DNA of 64,000 nucleotides from a bacterium (lineage in GTDB: Bacteria > Bacteroidota > Ignavibacteria > Kapaibacteriales > UBA7675). Made by a program: the position numbers and the translations under genes. Shown one piece after another: positions 22,923-32,441 of this stretch. The stretch covers positions 25,509 to 89,508 of the forward strand of contig JAUIKM010000024.1 of NCBI GenBank assembly GCA_030430495.1, written 5' to 3'. Under the pieces are notes generated by a model. The model was not told the origin of the DNA. It saw nothing but the letters and a program-made list of their open reading frames with translations, and searched no databases. How positions within the stretch are numbered: position 1 is the first letter of the stretch; each line of letters starts with the position of its first letter.

Positions 22923-24305
22923 TTATCGCTTGAGCTGGTTGATCTCGGCCAGGAACTGGTCGCTGATCGTGACGGTTCGGGAAGCGGCTTCAAAAGCCCG
23001 CTGCGTCGAGATCAGGTCCGTAAATTGTTCCGTCAGGTCCACGTTCGACTCTTCCAGCGCCTTGCCGGCGATGCTCGTCGAGGGGAAAATCTCAACCGCC
23101 GTGCCGATCTGCGGCAGACCGCTGTTCGGCGACACCGAGTAGAAACTGCCGCCTTCCTTGCTCAGACCGCCCGGGTTCGTGAATTTCGCCACGACCACCT
23201 GGCCCAGCAGTTCCGACTGGCCGTTCGTGAATGCGCCGACGATTTTGCCGGTCTGGTCGACGGAGATCAGCGACAGTTCGCCCGAAGCGTAGCCGTCCTG
23301 TCCCGTCGCCGACACCGTATTCTGCGCCGCGAACTGCGTCAGGCCGCCCAGCAGGTTGCCCGCTTCGGCCAGCGTCAGCGCCAGGTCTTTGGGCGTGTCT
23401 TCATCAAATGCGGTCGAAGGCGTGCCGTTGATCAGCTCCAGCTTGTCGTTCAGATCCGTCGCCGTCATCGAAAGCGCCAGCGGCGCGGAGAGTGTGCCGT
23501 CGCCGTTGAAGGTCAGGCCCAGCGTCGTGTCGTCGGCATCGCCGTCGCTGTCCGCCAGGTCGATCGCCAGCGGATTCGCGTCGTCGCCGTCAATAAAGAG
23601 CGAGAGCGACCACTCGTTGACCGTCGCGGTTTTGGTGAACTGCATGCGAAGCACGTGTTCCGCGCCCTGGTTGTCGAAAATTGTGATGCTCGAGTTGATG
23701 ATCTCGCCCGTCGTCGTCTCGGCGTTGATGTTGCCCGCCAGCGAGATTTCCTGCGTCTGGCGCGGTGCGGATTTGAACGTCGGCGAGATTTGCAGGTTCA
23801 CCACGCTGCGGTCCAGAATATTTGTGCCGCTCGCATCTTTTTCCACCAGACCGCTTTCATCCGTGTCCAGGTTGAAACCCTGAACAAAAGCGCCCGTGGC
23901 CGAATCCACCAGAAAACCGTCGCGGTCAAGCGAGAAAGCACCGGCGCGCGAGAAGAGCTTCTGGCCGTTGCGTTCCAGCACGAAGAAACCGTCGCCTTGC
24001 AGCGCCAGGTCCGTCGGTCGGTTCGTCACCTGAATGGCGCCCTGCGAGAAGTCGACTTTTATCGCGCCGAGCGTCACGCCGAGGCCGATCTGAACTGAAT
24101 CGATACCGCCGATACCGCCGCCCTGAATCGTGTTCGGCGAGCTGCCGATCGAAAGCGACTGGTTAAACTGCTCCGCAAAGGTTGCGCGGCTGGATTTGTA
24201 GCCGATCGTGTTGACGTTGGCGATGTTGTTCGAGATGACGTCCAGACGCTGTTGATGCGCCTTGAGCGACGACGTACCGGACGTTAAAGATCTGATAAGA
24301 GCCAT
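22923..24305 (-). CDS. flgE: Flagellar hook protein FlgE
   Basis: The 460-residue protein is the structural subunit of the flagellar hook, exported by the flagellar type III system. It starts MALIRSLTSGTSSLKAHQQR and continues with the rod/hook signature ISNNIANVNTIGYKSSR. The C-terminus ends with the matching helical pair (SNVDLTEQFTDLISTQRAFEAASRTVTISDQFLAEINQL). The middle carries the FlgE-type D1-D2 insertion with NQGAEHVLRMQF. The ATG at 24305 follows GGGAGGG at 6 nt; the frame extends upstream without good starts. It is the last gene of the leftward flagellar cluster, separated from the gene before it by a structured 395-bp spacer. Confidence 0.93.
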   Translation of the reverse strand: MALIRSLTSGTSSLKAHQQRLDVISNNIANVNTIGYKSSRATFAEQFNQSLSIGSSPNTIQGGGIGGIDSVQIGLGVTLGAIKVDFSQGAIQVTNRPTDLALQGDGFFVLERNGQKLFSRAGAFSLDRDGFLVDSATGAFVQGFNLDTDESGLVEKDASGTNILDRSVVNLQISPTFKSAPRQTQEISLAGNINAETTTGEIINSSITIFDNQGAEHVLRMQFTKTATVNEWSLSLFIDGDDANPLAIDLADSDGDADDTTLGLTFNGDGTLSAPLALSMTATDLNDKLELINGTPSTAFDEDTPKDLALTLAEAGNLLGGLTQFAAQNTVSATGQDGYASGELSLISVDQTGKIVGAFTNGQSELLGQVVVAKFTNPGGLSKEGGSFYSVSPNSGLPQIGTAVEIFPSTSIAGKALEESNVDLTEQFTDLISTQRAFEAASRTVTISDQFLAEINQLKR

Positions 24306-24700
24306 GGGGAACCCTCCCGATATGTAATAGCAGGTTATACTCGCGTTTGCGGACAGGCATGGCACAGCCATTCTGTTTAACAATTCAGTGTTAAACAGGA
24401 GCGGCGCAGAGGCCCAATCAGTACGTGGAGTGGATGAACGCCTCTCGATCATTCGAGGCGTTTAAGGAGGGGTCTCCCGGACCGCCGTCTGGTTTGACGG
24501 CAGCCCCGGGTCCAACCCCGCGTCCCAATCGAGCCGATTCCTTCGGATCCGGTCGGGACACTCGTCTGGCGCATCCTGCGCCGGCGTCATGTGAACGTTC
24601 CACCAACGTTCGACGCCTTCCAATCCGTCGCATCCTTGCGTTGGAATGTCAAATCTGTTAATACGCTGCGTTAACCTTCGACCGCGGCGGCCGGCTCCTG
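24306..24700 (-). other. Structured spacer upstream of flgE
   Basis: This 395-bp gap within an otherwise tight operon is packed with inverted repeats in the transcribed strand: AACGCCTC/GAGGCGTT at 24440-24465, CCGTC/GACGG near 24484-24500, GGCGCA/TGCGCC at 24568-24582, GAACGTT repeats near 24593-24612, and ATTCCAACGC with GGATTGGAAGG around 24616-24650. It is followed by the palindrome at 24373-24398. It may be a structured leader or small RNA; no gene is evident. Confidence 0.4.
24373..24398. promoter_or_regulatory. Perfect 10-bp inverted repeat upstream of flgE
   Basis: CTGTTTAACA and TGTTAAACAG face each other across a 6-bp spacer, 68 bp before the flgE start codon. Each arm contains the overrepresented TGTTWAACA word. 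The geometry suits a dimeric DNA-binding protein; this is inference. Confidence 0.45.
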
Positions 24701-25090
24701 TCAGGCTATAACCGCGGAATCGATATTGGTAAACACATTGTCTTTCATGTTTGCGCTGCCGACCGCCGTAATCACGGTGCGGTTGCGCACGCTGACGATA
24801 AATGCCATGTCCCCGAGCAGGACCAGCGATTCCTTCGCGCCTTTTTCTTCGGCCTTGTCCACGGCCGACTCGAGTTTCCGCATGTCAGATTCCGTCAGCG
24901 GGATGTCGCGACTGTCGATGCGGGTGCGTGCATGCGCCGAAAACTTGAGGGCGCGTACTTCGCGATCGAATAACTCCCTGAAAGAAGGTCCGGCCGGATC
25001 GGTCTTGACGGGGGGCGTCTGCCGACGTTGCAGTTCGTCGACGCCGCCCGCTGGGACGAATGGGACTTTTATTCCATTGACTTCCGGCAT
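24701..25090 (-). CDS. Flagellar operon protein (TIGR02530 type)
   Basis: The 129-residue protein matches the small conserved flagellar operon family usually found between flgD and flgE. Recognisable blocks are LKFSAHARTRIDSRDIPLT (about 49-67), LESAVDKAEEKGAKESLVLL and the C-terminal NRTVITAV ... NVFTNIDSAVI. The molecular role is not established; by position it is thought to take part in hook assembly. No signal peptide, as expected for cytoplasmic proteins or substrates of the flagellar exporter. It lies 149 bp downstream of flgD. Confidence 0.88.
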   Translation of the reverse strand: MPEVNGIKVPFVPAGGVDELQRRQTPPVKTDPAGPSFRELFDREVRALKFSAHARTRIDSRDIPLTESDMRKLESAVDKAEEKGAKESLVLLGDMAFIVSVRNRTVITAVGSANMKDNVFTNIDSAVIA

Positions 25091-25239
25091 AATGTTCCTC
25101 CGGCCCTCCCGGCCGTCAGGGATTCACGTAGTTACTTCCTGTAAAGTACGTGTTTTGCTTTCGATCGCCAACCCGATGTCGAGTCAACTGAATCTGGAGA
25201 GATTATCGGCCGATCGTCGGCAAAGCTTTAACAAAAAAA

Positions 25240-25926
25240 TTACTCCAGCACGCTGAGCACATTGCCGAGCGAAACACGCTGCCCGTCGACCAGCAGACTG
25301 GCGCCGGACGGACTGAAATCGATCGACTCAACCTTGCCCGTGGCAAAGGTCGTCGTCTCCAGTTCGATGCCGTTGCGATCAACCGCTTTTACCGAATACG
25401 TGTACTTGCCGCTCGGCGCAACGCCGCCGAAATTGTCGCGGCCGTCCCACACGGCGGTGTTGTCGCCTGCCGCGCGTTGCGGCGGCGTCAACGTGCGCAC
25501 CAGGTTGCCGCTGCTGTCGCGGATCTCAACCGTCAGATCCTGCGCCGCGGCGAACAGATTGTACTGGATATTCGCCGAGTCGCCCTGCTTCAGGTTAAAC
25601 GTGTCGCCCGCCATCTTGACCGTGCGTCCGATCAAGGTCGTCGCCGAAAGATTGGTGATCGACTGCGTCATCAGCAGGTCGGTTTCAATTGAAGCCTCCA
25701 ACGCGCCGCTGATGTTCGTCAACTGCTCAAGCTGGGAGAAGGTCGCCAATTGCGCCACAAACTCCGTGTTGCCGGTCGGCTCCAGCGGGTTCTGCGCTTT
25801 CATTTGTTCCGTCAGGAGCACGAGAAATTCGTCGCGGCCCAGGTCCTTGCCGGCCTGCTGCGTCTGTTCGGTGATTGCACCGAAAATGTTGTTTGCGCCT
25901 GATGAAGAGCTGACACTTTCCGTCAT
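25240..25926 (-). CDS. flgD: Flagellar hook capping protein FlgD
   Basis: FlgD caps the growing hook and guides FlgE polymerisation. The 228-residue protein has the conserved N-terminal block GRDEFLVLLTEQMKAQNPLE (about 31-50) followed by TEFVAQLATFSQLEQLTNI. The C-terminal half is the FlgD Ig-like/Tudor part (RTVKMAGDTFNLKQGD ... VWDGRDNFGGVAPSGKYTYSVKA). Length is typical. It starts 21 bp after the fliK stop. Confidence 0.93.
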   Translation of the reverse strand: MTESVSSSSGANNIFGAITEQTQQAGKDLGRDEFLVLLTEQMKAQNPLEPTGNTEFVAQLATFSQLEQLTNISGALEASIETDLLMTQSITNLSATTLIGRTVKMAGDTFNLKQGDSANIQYNLFAAAQDLTVEIRDSSGNLVRTLTPPQRAAGDNTAVWDGRDNFGGVAPSGKYTYSVKAVDRNGIELETTTFATGKVESIDFSPSGASLLVDGQRVSLGNVLSVLE

Positions 25927-25947
25927 GACTGCCTCGCTGATTTCTGT

Positions 25948-28900
25948 TTAAGCGTATCGTTCAAATCCGTCGGCCGCTGCTGCGGCGGGAACGCGTTCAG
26001 CCGGGCGCGGCGGAGCCGCCTCGTCTTCCCGCAGATAACGGAATGAATCGACAAATTCCTGCCGGGCGCTTTGCTCTTCGCGCTCGTTGCGACGTCGGTC
26101 GCCGGCGAGTTCACCGCGCGCATCCTGGCGCAGGTCGCCGTCTCTGACGTTGATTTCAAGATTGTCCACCGACATGCCGGACTGCACCAGTTTGTCTTTC
26201 AGAGCAACGGCATGTTGTTCCAGAATGCGGCGCGTCTCGGCGCGTTCCGTCTGGATTTTAATACTTGCAACGCCCTTGTTGACCGTCAGTTCGACCATGA
26301 CCGAACCGAGGTTTTCGGGGTTGAGCGTCATCGCGATTGCCGCTCCGCGCCCCGCGGGCAGCGTGCGCAGCGCCCCGAAGGTCGTGTCCGCCCAGCGATG
26401 TACGGCTACGCGGCGCAGAGTTTTCATCACGCGCTCGTGGCCTGTTCCGGCGCGCGCGGCCGCACGGCCTTCAACTGTGCGGCGTTCCACCGCAGTCGGA
26501 GCCGATGCAAATGCGCGGCGGGCCTGGGCCTGTTCGCGCAGCACATCGTCAAAACGCTGCGGCGCGCCGTTGTTGACCGACTGCTGCGCCGCGGCCTGCA
26601 ATTCCGCCTGTTGCGCCTGACGACTCCCGGACTGTTCGCCCTTCTGCTCGCCGGTGTAATTGCCGGACTGTTTACCCGAGCCGTCGCCGCTGCTCTCTTC
26701 ACCGTCAAGCGCGGACTGATCACTCACGCGCGGCACGGCGGGATCGTTAAATGATTTCTCGTGCACGACCGTGCGCGGACGCAGTTCGCGGGCGGCGGCT
26801 TCTTCGGCGGCGCGCGGCGCAACGTTTTGCTGCTGAACCTTGTTCTGCTCGGCGCGGCGCTCCTGCACCCGCTGTTGAGCCTGCTCCTGTGCCGGACGCT
26901 GTTCCTCGGCTGCCGTGCCGGCAAACATCGCCAGAGTTTCCGCGCCGAAACCGTTGTTTAACAGCGGCGTCGCGACCTGCTCCGTGGCATTTGCGCTCGG
27001 CTGTTTAAGCGGAACGTTGGCAATCTGCACGTCGCCCGTTTCGGCCGACGGCCTCAGCGGCACGCGCTCAACGCGCGGCGTTTCAGTTTTCACAGGCGGC
27101 ACGGTCGGGCGGACAGGCTGCCGCGACCGGCGCAGTTGTTCGGCCGCGCGGCGCAACATTTCCGTCGACCCCGTCGGGTCGGCCATCGTTTTGGCCGACT
27201 TCCTGAACACTTCCGCCGCAATGTCCAGCGCGGCGCCGCGACGCGTATCGGCAGGTGTATCCACCGTTCTGTTCACGACGCGCGGCTGATTTTTCACCTC
27301 AGCCTGCTGTTCCCTGGACTCGGCTTCCGGCGCTTTGGCGGAGCTCGCTTTGTTTAAGGCGTCGCCCGCTTCTTTTGCCGGTTGTTCCGGCTGCCTTGTT
27401 TGTTTAATCGCCGGTTCAGCCTGCTGGGCGGCGGGTTTCGGCCGATGCTCGGCTCCCGCGTTTTTCACTTCTCGTGCCGGCGTTTGCACAGCGCGCTCAG
27501 GAACTTCGGACCGGGCGACTTCAGGTGCAGGCGTCGTTTCCGGCTTGACTTTTTTGTTTATCACCGATCCGGAATCCAGCGGGTCCGGCGTTGTTGTGTT
27601 TTTTGTCGCCGCGTTTTCAGTCCGGAGGAGTGCGGCGTCCGTCCCCGTCTTGTCCGTCGTCGCGGCGCGGACTGCACCGTTGTTGGCGCCCTGGCCTTCG
27701 GATTTCGCAGCCGTTTTTGACGTGTTCACCTGCGCGTCACGCGCGGCCGAACGCACACTCGCCGACTCGGAATTTTTCACCTGCGGCGCGGCTTTGACTT
27801 CGGACTCGCCCGACGTTCCGCGCTGAGTTGTTTCTCCCCGGCTGACAGACGCTTGAACATTTTCGCTGCCGGACTTCACAGGCTGTTGTTGAGCCGCGTC
27901 GGCCGACGGACCTGATTGCTGTTTGGCCCGCGCACTGCGCACTTCAGGCTGTGTCAGCGCTTCCGGCTCATGAACTCCGGCCTGTTTGGCTGCGACCGTC
28001 GTGTTAACAAATTCTGTCGGAGCCGAAGTTTTAACGTTGAGCGGCGCGGCCGGAGACTGGCTCTTGTCACTCTGATTTTGCGCGTTTTTGAGCGGCTGAT
28101 CAGCTTGTGCCGTTTTTGCCTGGCCCGTTTTGGCATCGTCCGAATGCGGCTGCGTCGGAACTTCCTGCGCCACAACTTCCACCGAACGAGCCGGCTGTGT
28201 GTTCCGTCCCGTTTGCGACGCATTCGCAGTCTCAGCCGGGCGAGATGCGGCGCTTTCGCTCTGCGCCTGCGGGCGAGCAGTTTTGGTCTCTGCCGCGTTT
28301 TCAGTCCGGCTCACAGTGTTGTTCCGGCGCGTTTGCGTTTGTGCGCCCGCTTCAGCGAGCGGAGCGTTAAAACCGCGTGGCTGAGTGCTCGTTTCCGCCG
28401 CAACCGGACTTGCAGGTGGACGGTTCGCAGACTTCTGGTTCGTCGGCTGCAAAACTTCGCGCTGCGGGTTTTGTTTAACACTCGCGCGCTTTTCTGCCAG
28501 CGCGTCGACCGCGTTGTTTCCGGCAGACTTGTCGCCCTGCGCCTGCCGCGGCGAAGGCGGATTCAGCGGCTCCTTGTCTTTGGGCTGAGCGCCTTCAGCC
28601 GATGTTGCACTCGGGGACCGCGGCGCGGCGACATCGCGATGAGCGACCTGGCGCTTGCCGCCGTTGTTGTCCTGATTCGCGTTTTCAATGAACACCGCGC
28701 TCTTTGTCGTTTGCGGCTGAACAGTATTTTTCACTCCGCGCGCGTCCGCGTTGTTAACATCCGCGCGACCGACACTTTGCACGGCCGCCTGCGGCGCGCT
28801 TTCAGGTGCGGCAGCCGGAACATGTGCGTTGCCGCCCTCTGCCGAACTCTTCGCCGAAGCAAATTGCCGCGACTGCGCGTTCACCCGCGGCGCGGCCGAC

Positions 28901-31755
28901 TCTTTCACTTCGGGCTGGTGCGCCTGCGGCGCAGCCGTCTTCGAATTCCGCTCGACCGGACTTGCCGTTTCAGCTTTCGCCGCAGTCCGAACATCGCCGG
29001 ACTGCGCCCGCCGCGGCGGCGCGGATGCGTCTGTTTGTTGAACTGCGTGCGGCGACGCCGTTTCATTCAGCGACGCCTGAGTTGCAACCCGGCGATTCAG
29101 ACCGGGTTTTGCGCTCGATTTTTCTTCTGCGACCGCCTGTTGTTTTGGCGGCTGCACATCCGTCGAATGTGTTGGAGTTTCTGTCGACTGCGCCGAGGCC
29201 TCGGTCGACTGAACCTGTGCACCGCGGCCATTTGCCGCAACTGCGCCATTTGTCGCGGTTTGCGGCGACGAAGCCGCCTGTCCGGCTTCGCCTTTTGTCG
29301 CGGATTGCGGCGCGGCGCTGTGCGACGCAATCTGTTCCGTCGTGCGCTGAGCATTGTGCGCCTCGACCGGACGAACAGTCGCGGATTGATCCGCCGCCGG
29401 TTTTTGCGGCGATTTCGCGGCCGCTTCGGTTGCCGGCACAGGAGCCGATTCAACCTTCGGCTGTGCGGCGCGGCGAGACTGAACGCCTTCCTGTTTGAGC
29501 GGCGCAACCTTTGACTGCGCCGGTTCAGCAGTTTTCAACTCCGCGTTGCGGCGGCGCGAGGTCGGCGCTTCAGCGGCTTCCGCGCGCGGCGCAACCTGTG
29601 GCTCGCCGGCGGCAGACGCGGCGACTTTTGGCGCCACGGCGGGTTTTGCACTCGTTTCGACCGGCGCTTCACCCTTGCCCGTTGCAGCCGCGCGCGAACC
29701 GTTGGCCTGAGAATTTTCATTCGCCGGACGCGCCGCCGGCAATGCAACATCCCGGCTCCGCGGCGAATCCTGTGCGGCAGGTTTTTCAGCGTCTGAGCCC
29801 GAAACAAGCGGATTCGTTTGCCCGGGCGCGATTCCGCGCAACGCCTGAGCAGCAGCATTGGACGCGTCGGTTTGCGCATTGGAAGCAGCAGCAAGCGGCG
29901 TGCCAGAATCGACTGAAACTGTCTGCAGCGGCGCGGGGCGACCCGCGGCGATGTCGCGCAGCGCCTGAATTACCGAGGAAGACAAAGCTGGTGGCTGTAA
30001 ATAGCCAGATTGAGCGCCGGATGTACCGCCAATCGGAGTTTCGGCCGGTGCGGCCGTGATGCGGATCGACCGGATGTCGCCGCCGAGCTCGCGCACGACG
30101 CTCAGCAATGAAGCCAGGCGCGCCAGAGCATTGGCCGCACGCGCAGGTGCATCGGCTGCGGTATTTGCCGTCGACTGTGCGTTGCCGTCGAGGTCGATGC
30201 GCAGAGTGCGCGGCAGGATTTCGCGAAGACCGTCGCGCAGCGGCGCGTCCAGCACGATCTCGGCTTGCCGCGGTGCATTTGCTGCCGGGACCGGCGTCTG
30301 AACATCTGCACGCGCGGGCACGCGCGCGGAATCACTTTGACTGTGCGCCTGAACATGTGCTTTAGTGTTCGGCTGCGCGACTTCCGACTCCCGACCGACC
30401 TGTTGCGGGCTGCTGCCCGTCCGGCTGTCGGCGGCGGAATCTGCGGTTGTTGTGTTGTTCAGCGGGATCTGTGCGGGGCGGTCATTGCGCGCCGACGCGT
30501 TTTGCCGTGCCGAGGAACTTCCGACATTCGATTCAGCAAACTGGTGGCCGGTTTGTTTGTTCGTGGCGGAATTGTTCGACGTGTTTAAACCGGGCGCTTC
30601 GATCTGCGCGCGACCGTCGACAAATTCAACTTTAAATACTGTTGTTTCAGGCGTGAATTCGGCTGCGGGCGCGGCGGGAGCTGCGGACGCCGTTTTGTTT
30701 ACATTCCGCGCCGCAACTGGCGGATTTGACGACTCGTCCGGAGCGTTTGTTGTTTGCGGCTGAGCGCTTTGGCGGCTGTTTTGTTTAACACTCTGCTGCT
30801 CGGATTGCAGGACTTCGCGCGCGCTGTTTTGCGACTGACTTTCGACTTGCGGCGCGGCGGCGCGCGGCGAACTCGGCGACTTCTCGCTTGCAACTGCACG
30901 ATTAACAGAAGCGGCCTTTTCCGGGTTTTTCCGGTTTTCCTGGGGCGTTTTGCGGGAAGCGGCCGGAACGTTCCGTCCAGCTGTTTCAGCCTTGGCGGCG
31001 GAGTTAACATTGCCGGCACTGTGCGCCTGAACGGACGCGGTTTGATCGGTGGGAGTTGGTTGATTCTGCGCCGGATCAATTGCGGCCCGGGTCGGTTGTT
31101 GTGCGGGCGGAGAGGAAATATCGGACGCAATCTGATCGGCTGCGCCAGGCTTTGATTTCGCGCTCTGTTTAACGGGCTGTTCGATGTTGGATCGCGCGGT
31201 GACCTGCGCGGACGCGCCCTGTGTATCTGCCTCGAATTCGGGATTGACGTTTAAACTTTCACCGGCCTCAATTGCCGCGGCAAAGGACTGCAACAGCTGC
31301 GCCTGGGCGGCCGGATCGAGGCCGAATAATTCGGCGACGACGCGCGGCAGAAGCGCCAGAATTTGCTCGAGTTCAGCATCGGCCGAAGCGGTTTGTGCGC
31401 CCTCGGAAACAACTTGGTGAGCAGGCGTTGACGCACTGATTTCCGCCGGTTCGACCGATCCGGAAAGAAGGCCATTTTTGTTAATCGTCGAGTCGGAAAC
31501 AGTCGGGTCGGAAGTCGGTTTGACGTCGACGAATGTCGGGTTAAAAGCGCCGGAAGTCACAAGCCGCGGAGCGGATGCGTCGGAAGTCGGTGCGGTGTCG
31601 GAAGGACGGTCGGAAATTCGCGCGCGTGCGCGTTGCAGAAATGCCGTAAAAACGTCGTTGCCGCCCGTGCTTGAGCGCAGGGCGGTCGGGCGTTTCGGCG
31701 TCGAATCGGGTGAAAACGACGCGAGCAGAGATTCTATGACAGAATCTGGAAGCAT
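25948..31755 (-). CDS. fliK: Giant flagellar hook-length control protein FliK
   Basis: FliK measures hook length during export and switches the secretion specificity of the flagellar apparatus. The last 135 residues hold the C-terminal switch domain (LNPENLGSVMVELTV, then KIQTERAETRRILEQH and LVQSGMSVDNLEINV; about residues 1800-1870). The rest, about 1700 residues, is low-complexity and rich in Ala, Gln, Ser, Thr, Pro, Asn and Lys, with no predicted fold. An N-terminal segment (about 118-160, LEQILALLPRVVAELFGLDP) looks helical. Total length is about 1935 residues against roughly 400-500 in well-known FliK. The ATG at 31755 was chosen because AAGG lies 6 nt before it; the ATG two codons earlier overlaps that site. 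Position between motE/ylxF and flgD supports the call. Confidence 0.9.
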   Translation of the reverse strand: MLPDSVIESLLASFSPDSTPKRPTALRSSTGGNDVFTAFLQRARARISDRPSDTAPTSDASAPRLVTSGAFNPTFVDVKPTSDPTVSDSTINKNGLLSGSVEPAEISASTPAHQVVSEGAQTASADAELEQILALLPRVVAELFGLDPAAQAQLLQSFAAAIEAGESLNVNPEFEADTQGASAQVTARSNIEQPVKQSAKSKPGAADQIASDISSPPAQQPTRAAIDPAQNQPTPTDQTASVQAHSAGNVNSAAKAETAGRNVPAASRKTPQENRKNPEKAASVNRAVASEKSPSSPRAAAPQVESQSQNSAREVLQSEQQSVKQNSRQSAQPQTTNAPDESSNPPVAARNVNKTASAAPAAPAAEFTPETTVFKVEFVDGRAQIEAPGLNTSNNSATNKQTGHQFAESNVGSSSARQNASARNDRPAQIPLNNTTTADSAADSRTGSSPQQVGRESEVAQPNTKAHVQAHSQSDSARVPARADVQTPVPAANAPRQAEIVLDAPLRDGLREILPRTLRIDLDGNAQSTANTAADAPARAANALARLASLLSVVRELGGDIRSIRITAAPAETPIGGTSGAQSGYLQPPALSSSVIQALRDIAAGRPAPLQTVSVDSGTPLAAASNAQTDASNAAAQALRGIAPGQTNPLVSGSDAEKPAAQDSPRSRDVALPAARPANENSQANGSRAAATGKGEAPVETSAKPAVAPKVAASAAGEPQVAPRAEAAEAPTSRRRNAELKTAEPAQSKVAPLKQEGVQSRRAAQPKVESAPVPATEAAAKSPQKPAADQSATVRPVEAHNAQRTTEQIASHSAAPQSATKGEAGQAASSPQTATNGAVAANGRGAQVQSTEASAQSTETPTHSTDVQPPKQQAVAEEKSSAKPGLNRRVATQASLNETASPHAVQQTDASAPPRRAQSGDVRTAAKAETASPVERNSKTAAPQAHQPEVKESAAPRVNAQSRQFASAKSSAEGGNAHVPAAAPESAPQAAVQSVGRADVNNADARGVKNTVQPQTTKSAVFIENANQDNNGGKRQVAHRDVAAPRSPSATSAEGAQPKDKEPLNPPSPRQAQGDKSAGNNAVDALAEKRASVKQNPQREVLQPTNQKSANRPPASPVAAETSTQPRGFNAPLAEAGAQTQTRRNNTVSRTENAAETKTARPQAQSESAASRPAETANASQTGRNTQPARSVEVVAQEVPTQPHSDDAKTGQAKTAQADQPLKNAQNQSDKSQSPAAPLNVKTSAPTEFVNTTVAAKQAGVHEPEALTQPEVRSARAKQQSGPSADAAQQQPVKSGSENVQASVSRGETTQRGTSGESEVKAAPQVKNSESASVRSAARDAQVNTSKTAAKSEGQGANNGAVRAATTDKTGTDAALLRTENAATKNTTTPDPLDSGSVINKKVKPETTPAPEVARSEVPERAVQTPAREVKNAGAEHRPKPAAQQAEPAIKQTRQPEQPAKEAGDALNKASSAKAPEAESREQQAEVKNQPRVVNRTVDTPADTRRGAALDIAAEVFRKSAKTMADPTGSTEMLRRAAEQLRRSRQPVRPTVPPVKTETPRVERVPLRPSAETGDVQIANVPLKQPSANATEQVATPLLNNGFGAETLAMFAGTAAEEQRPAQEQAQQRVQERRAEQNKVQQQNVAPRAAEEAAARELRPRTVVHEKSFNDPAVPRVSDQSALDGEESSGDGSGKQSGNYTGEQKGEQSGSRQAQQAELQAAAQQSVNNGAPQRFDDVLREQAQARRAFASAPTAVERRTVEGRAAARAGTGHERVMKTLRRVAVHRWADTTFGALRTLPAGRGAAIAMTLNPENLGSVMVELTVNKGVASIKIQTERAETRRILEQHAVALKDKLVQSGMSVDNLEINVRDGDLRQDARGELAGDRRRNEREEQSARQEFVDSFRYLREDEAAPPRPAERVPAAAAADGFERYA

Positions 31756-31880
31756 CGGCATCCTTGCTTGCTTCGGGGCGCATCCTGCGCGTTGTTTGTT
31801 TAAGCCGGGCGTTTAACCCGGACCGGCAAACCCGACTGTCCTGTCGGATTCACCGATTTTTTATCAATCGGAAGCTGATG

Positions 31881-32438
31881 TTAACCTTCGACGAGCGCCT
31901 GGCCTATCGTCATGATGCCCGCGGCGCGTACAGGGTCCATAGCTTCGAGCACTTTGGCGGCGTTTTTGGCCTTCATCCTCCTGATGATGGCCGCTGCGTC
32001 CCGCACATCCAGATTGCTGAGGATGCGCGCCACTTCCGCCGGACTGCCCTGATCGTAGATTTTGGCGAACATCGCAACGTTGGCCGCGGCGATTGAATCG
32101 CGTCTGGCGTTCCGTGCACGGCTGTCCGCCTTGAGATTATCGGCAAGTCGAATTGAATCTGAACGCAAATCTGCAACAATGGCATTTTTTTCGGTCAGCG
32201 AGTCGCGCAGACTGCCGACGAGTTGTTCGAGTGTCGTGGCGGCGGAGTCGAGGCTGCGGATGCGCAGTTCTTCGGCGGTGGGCGGCGGCGGCGTGCTGTC
32301 CCGCAGGGCGGCGTCCTGCGGACGGGAAATACCGAGGATGCCGGGGTCGGTTTTGAAGAGCAGCAGAACGACGCTCGTCATCACCATCCCGCCGACAAGA
32401 ATTGCAAGCGCTATGACAATGGCCTGTCTGGCTTCCAT
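31881..32438 (-). CDS. MotE/YlxF-like flagellar protein (MgtE_N domain)
   Basis: The 185-residue protein has one N-terminal membrane segment (about residues 7-28, IVIALAILVGGMVMTSVVLLL), a coiled-coil middle (about 55-115, LDSAATTLEQLVGSLRDSL onward) and a C-terminal MgtE N-domain-like helical repeat (KIYDQGSPAEVARILSNLDVRDAAAIIRRMKAKNAAKVLEAMDP split across 120-168). This matches MotE, a chaperone of the stator-associated MotC, and YlxF, encoded between fliJ and fliK in Bacillus. Its gene lies exactly there, 3 bp after fliJ. Whether a MotC partner exists cannot be told from the window. Confidence 0.82.
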   Translation of the reverse strand: MEARQAIVIALAILVGGMVMTSVVLLLFKTDPGILGISRPQDAALRDSTPPPPTAEELRIRSLDSAATTLEQLVGSLRDSLTEKNAIVADLRSDSIRLADNLKADSRARNARRDSIAAANVAMFAKIYDQGSPAEVARILSNLDVRDAAAIIRRMKAKNAAKVLEAMDPVRAAGIMTIGQALVEG

Positions 32439-32441
32439 CGA

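Noticed and set aside
22488..24098. 536-codon plus-strand frame opposite flgE
   Set aside because: Antisense shadow of flgE; Arg-rich composition and no homology.
27916..29514. 532-codon plus-strand frame opposite fliK
   Set aside because: Extremely Arg/Phe/Cys-rich shadow caused by low-complexity, GC-rich fliK codons; no ribosome-binding site or domain.
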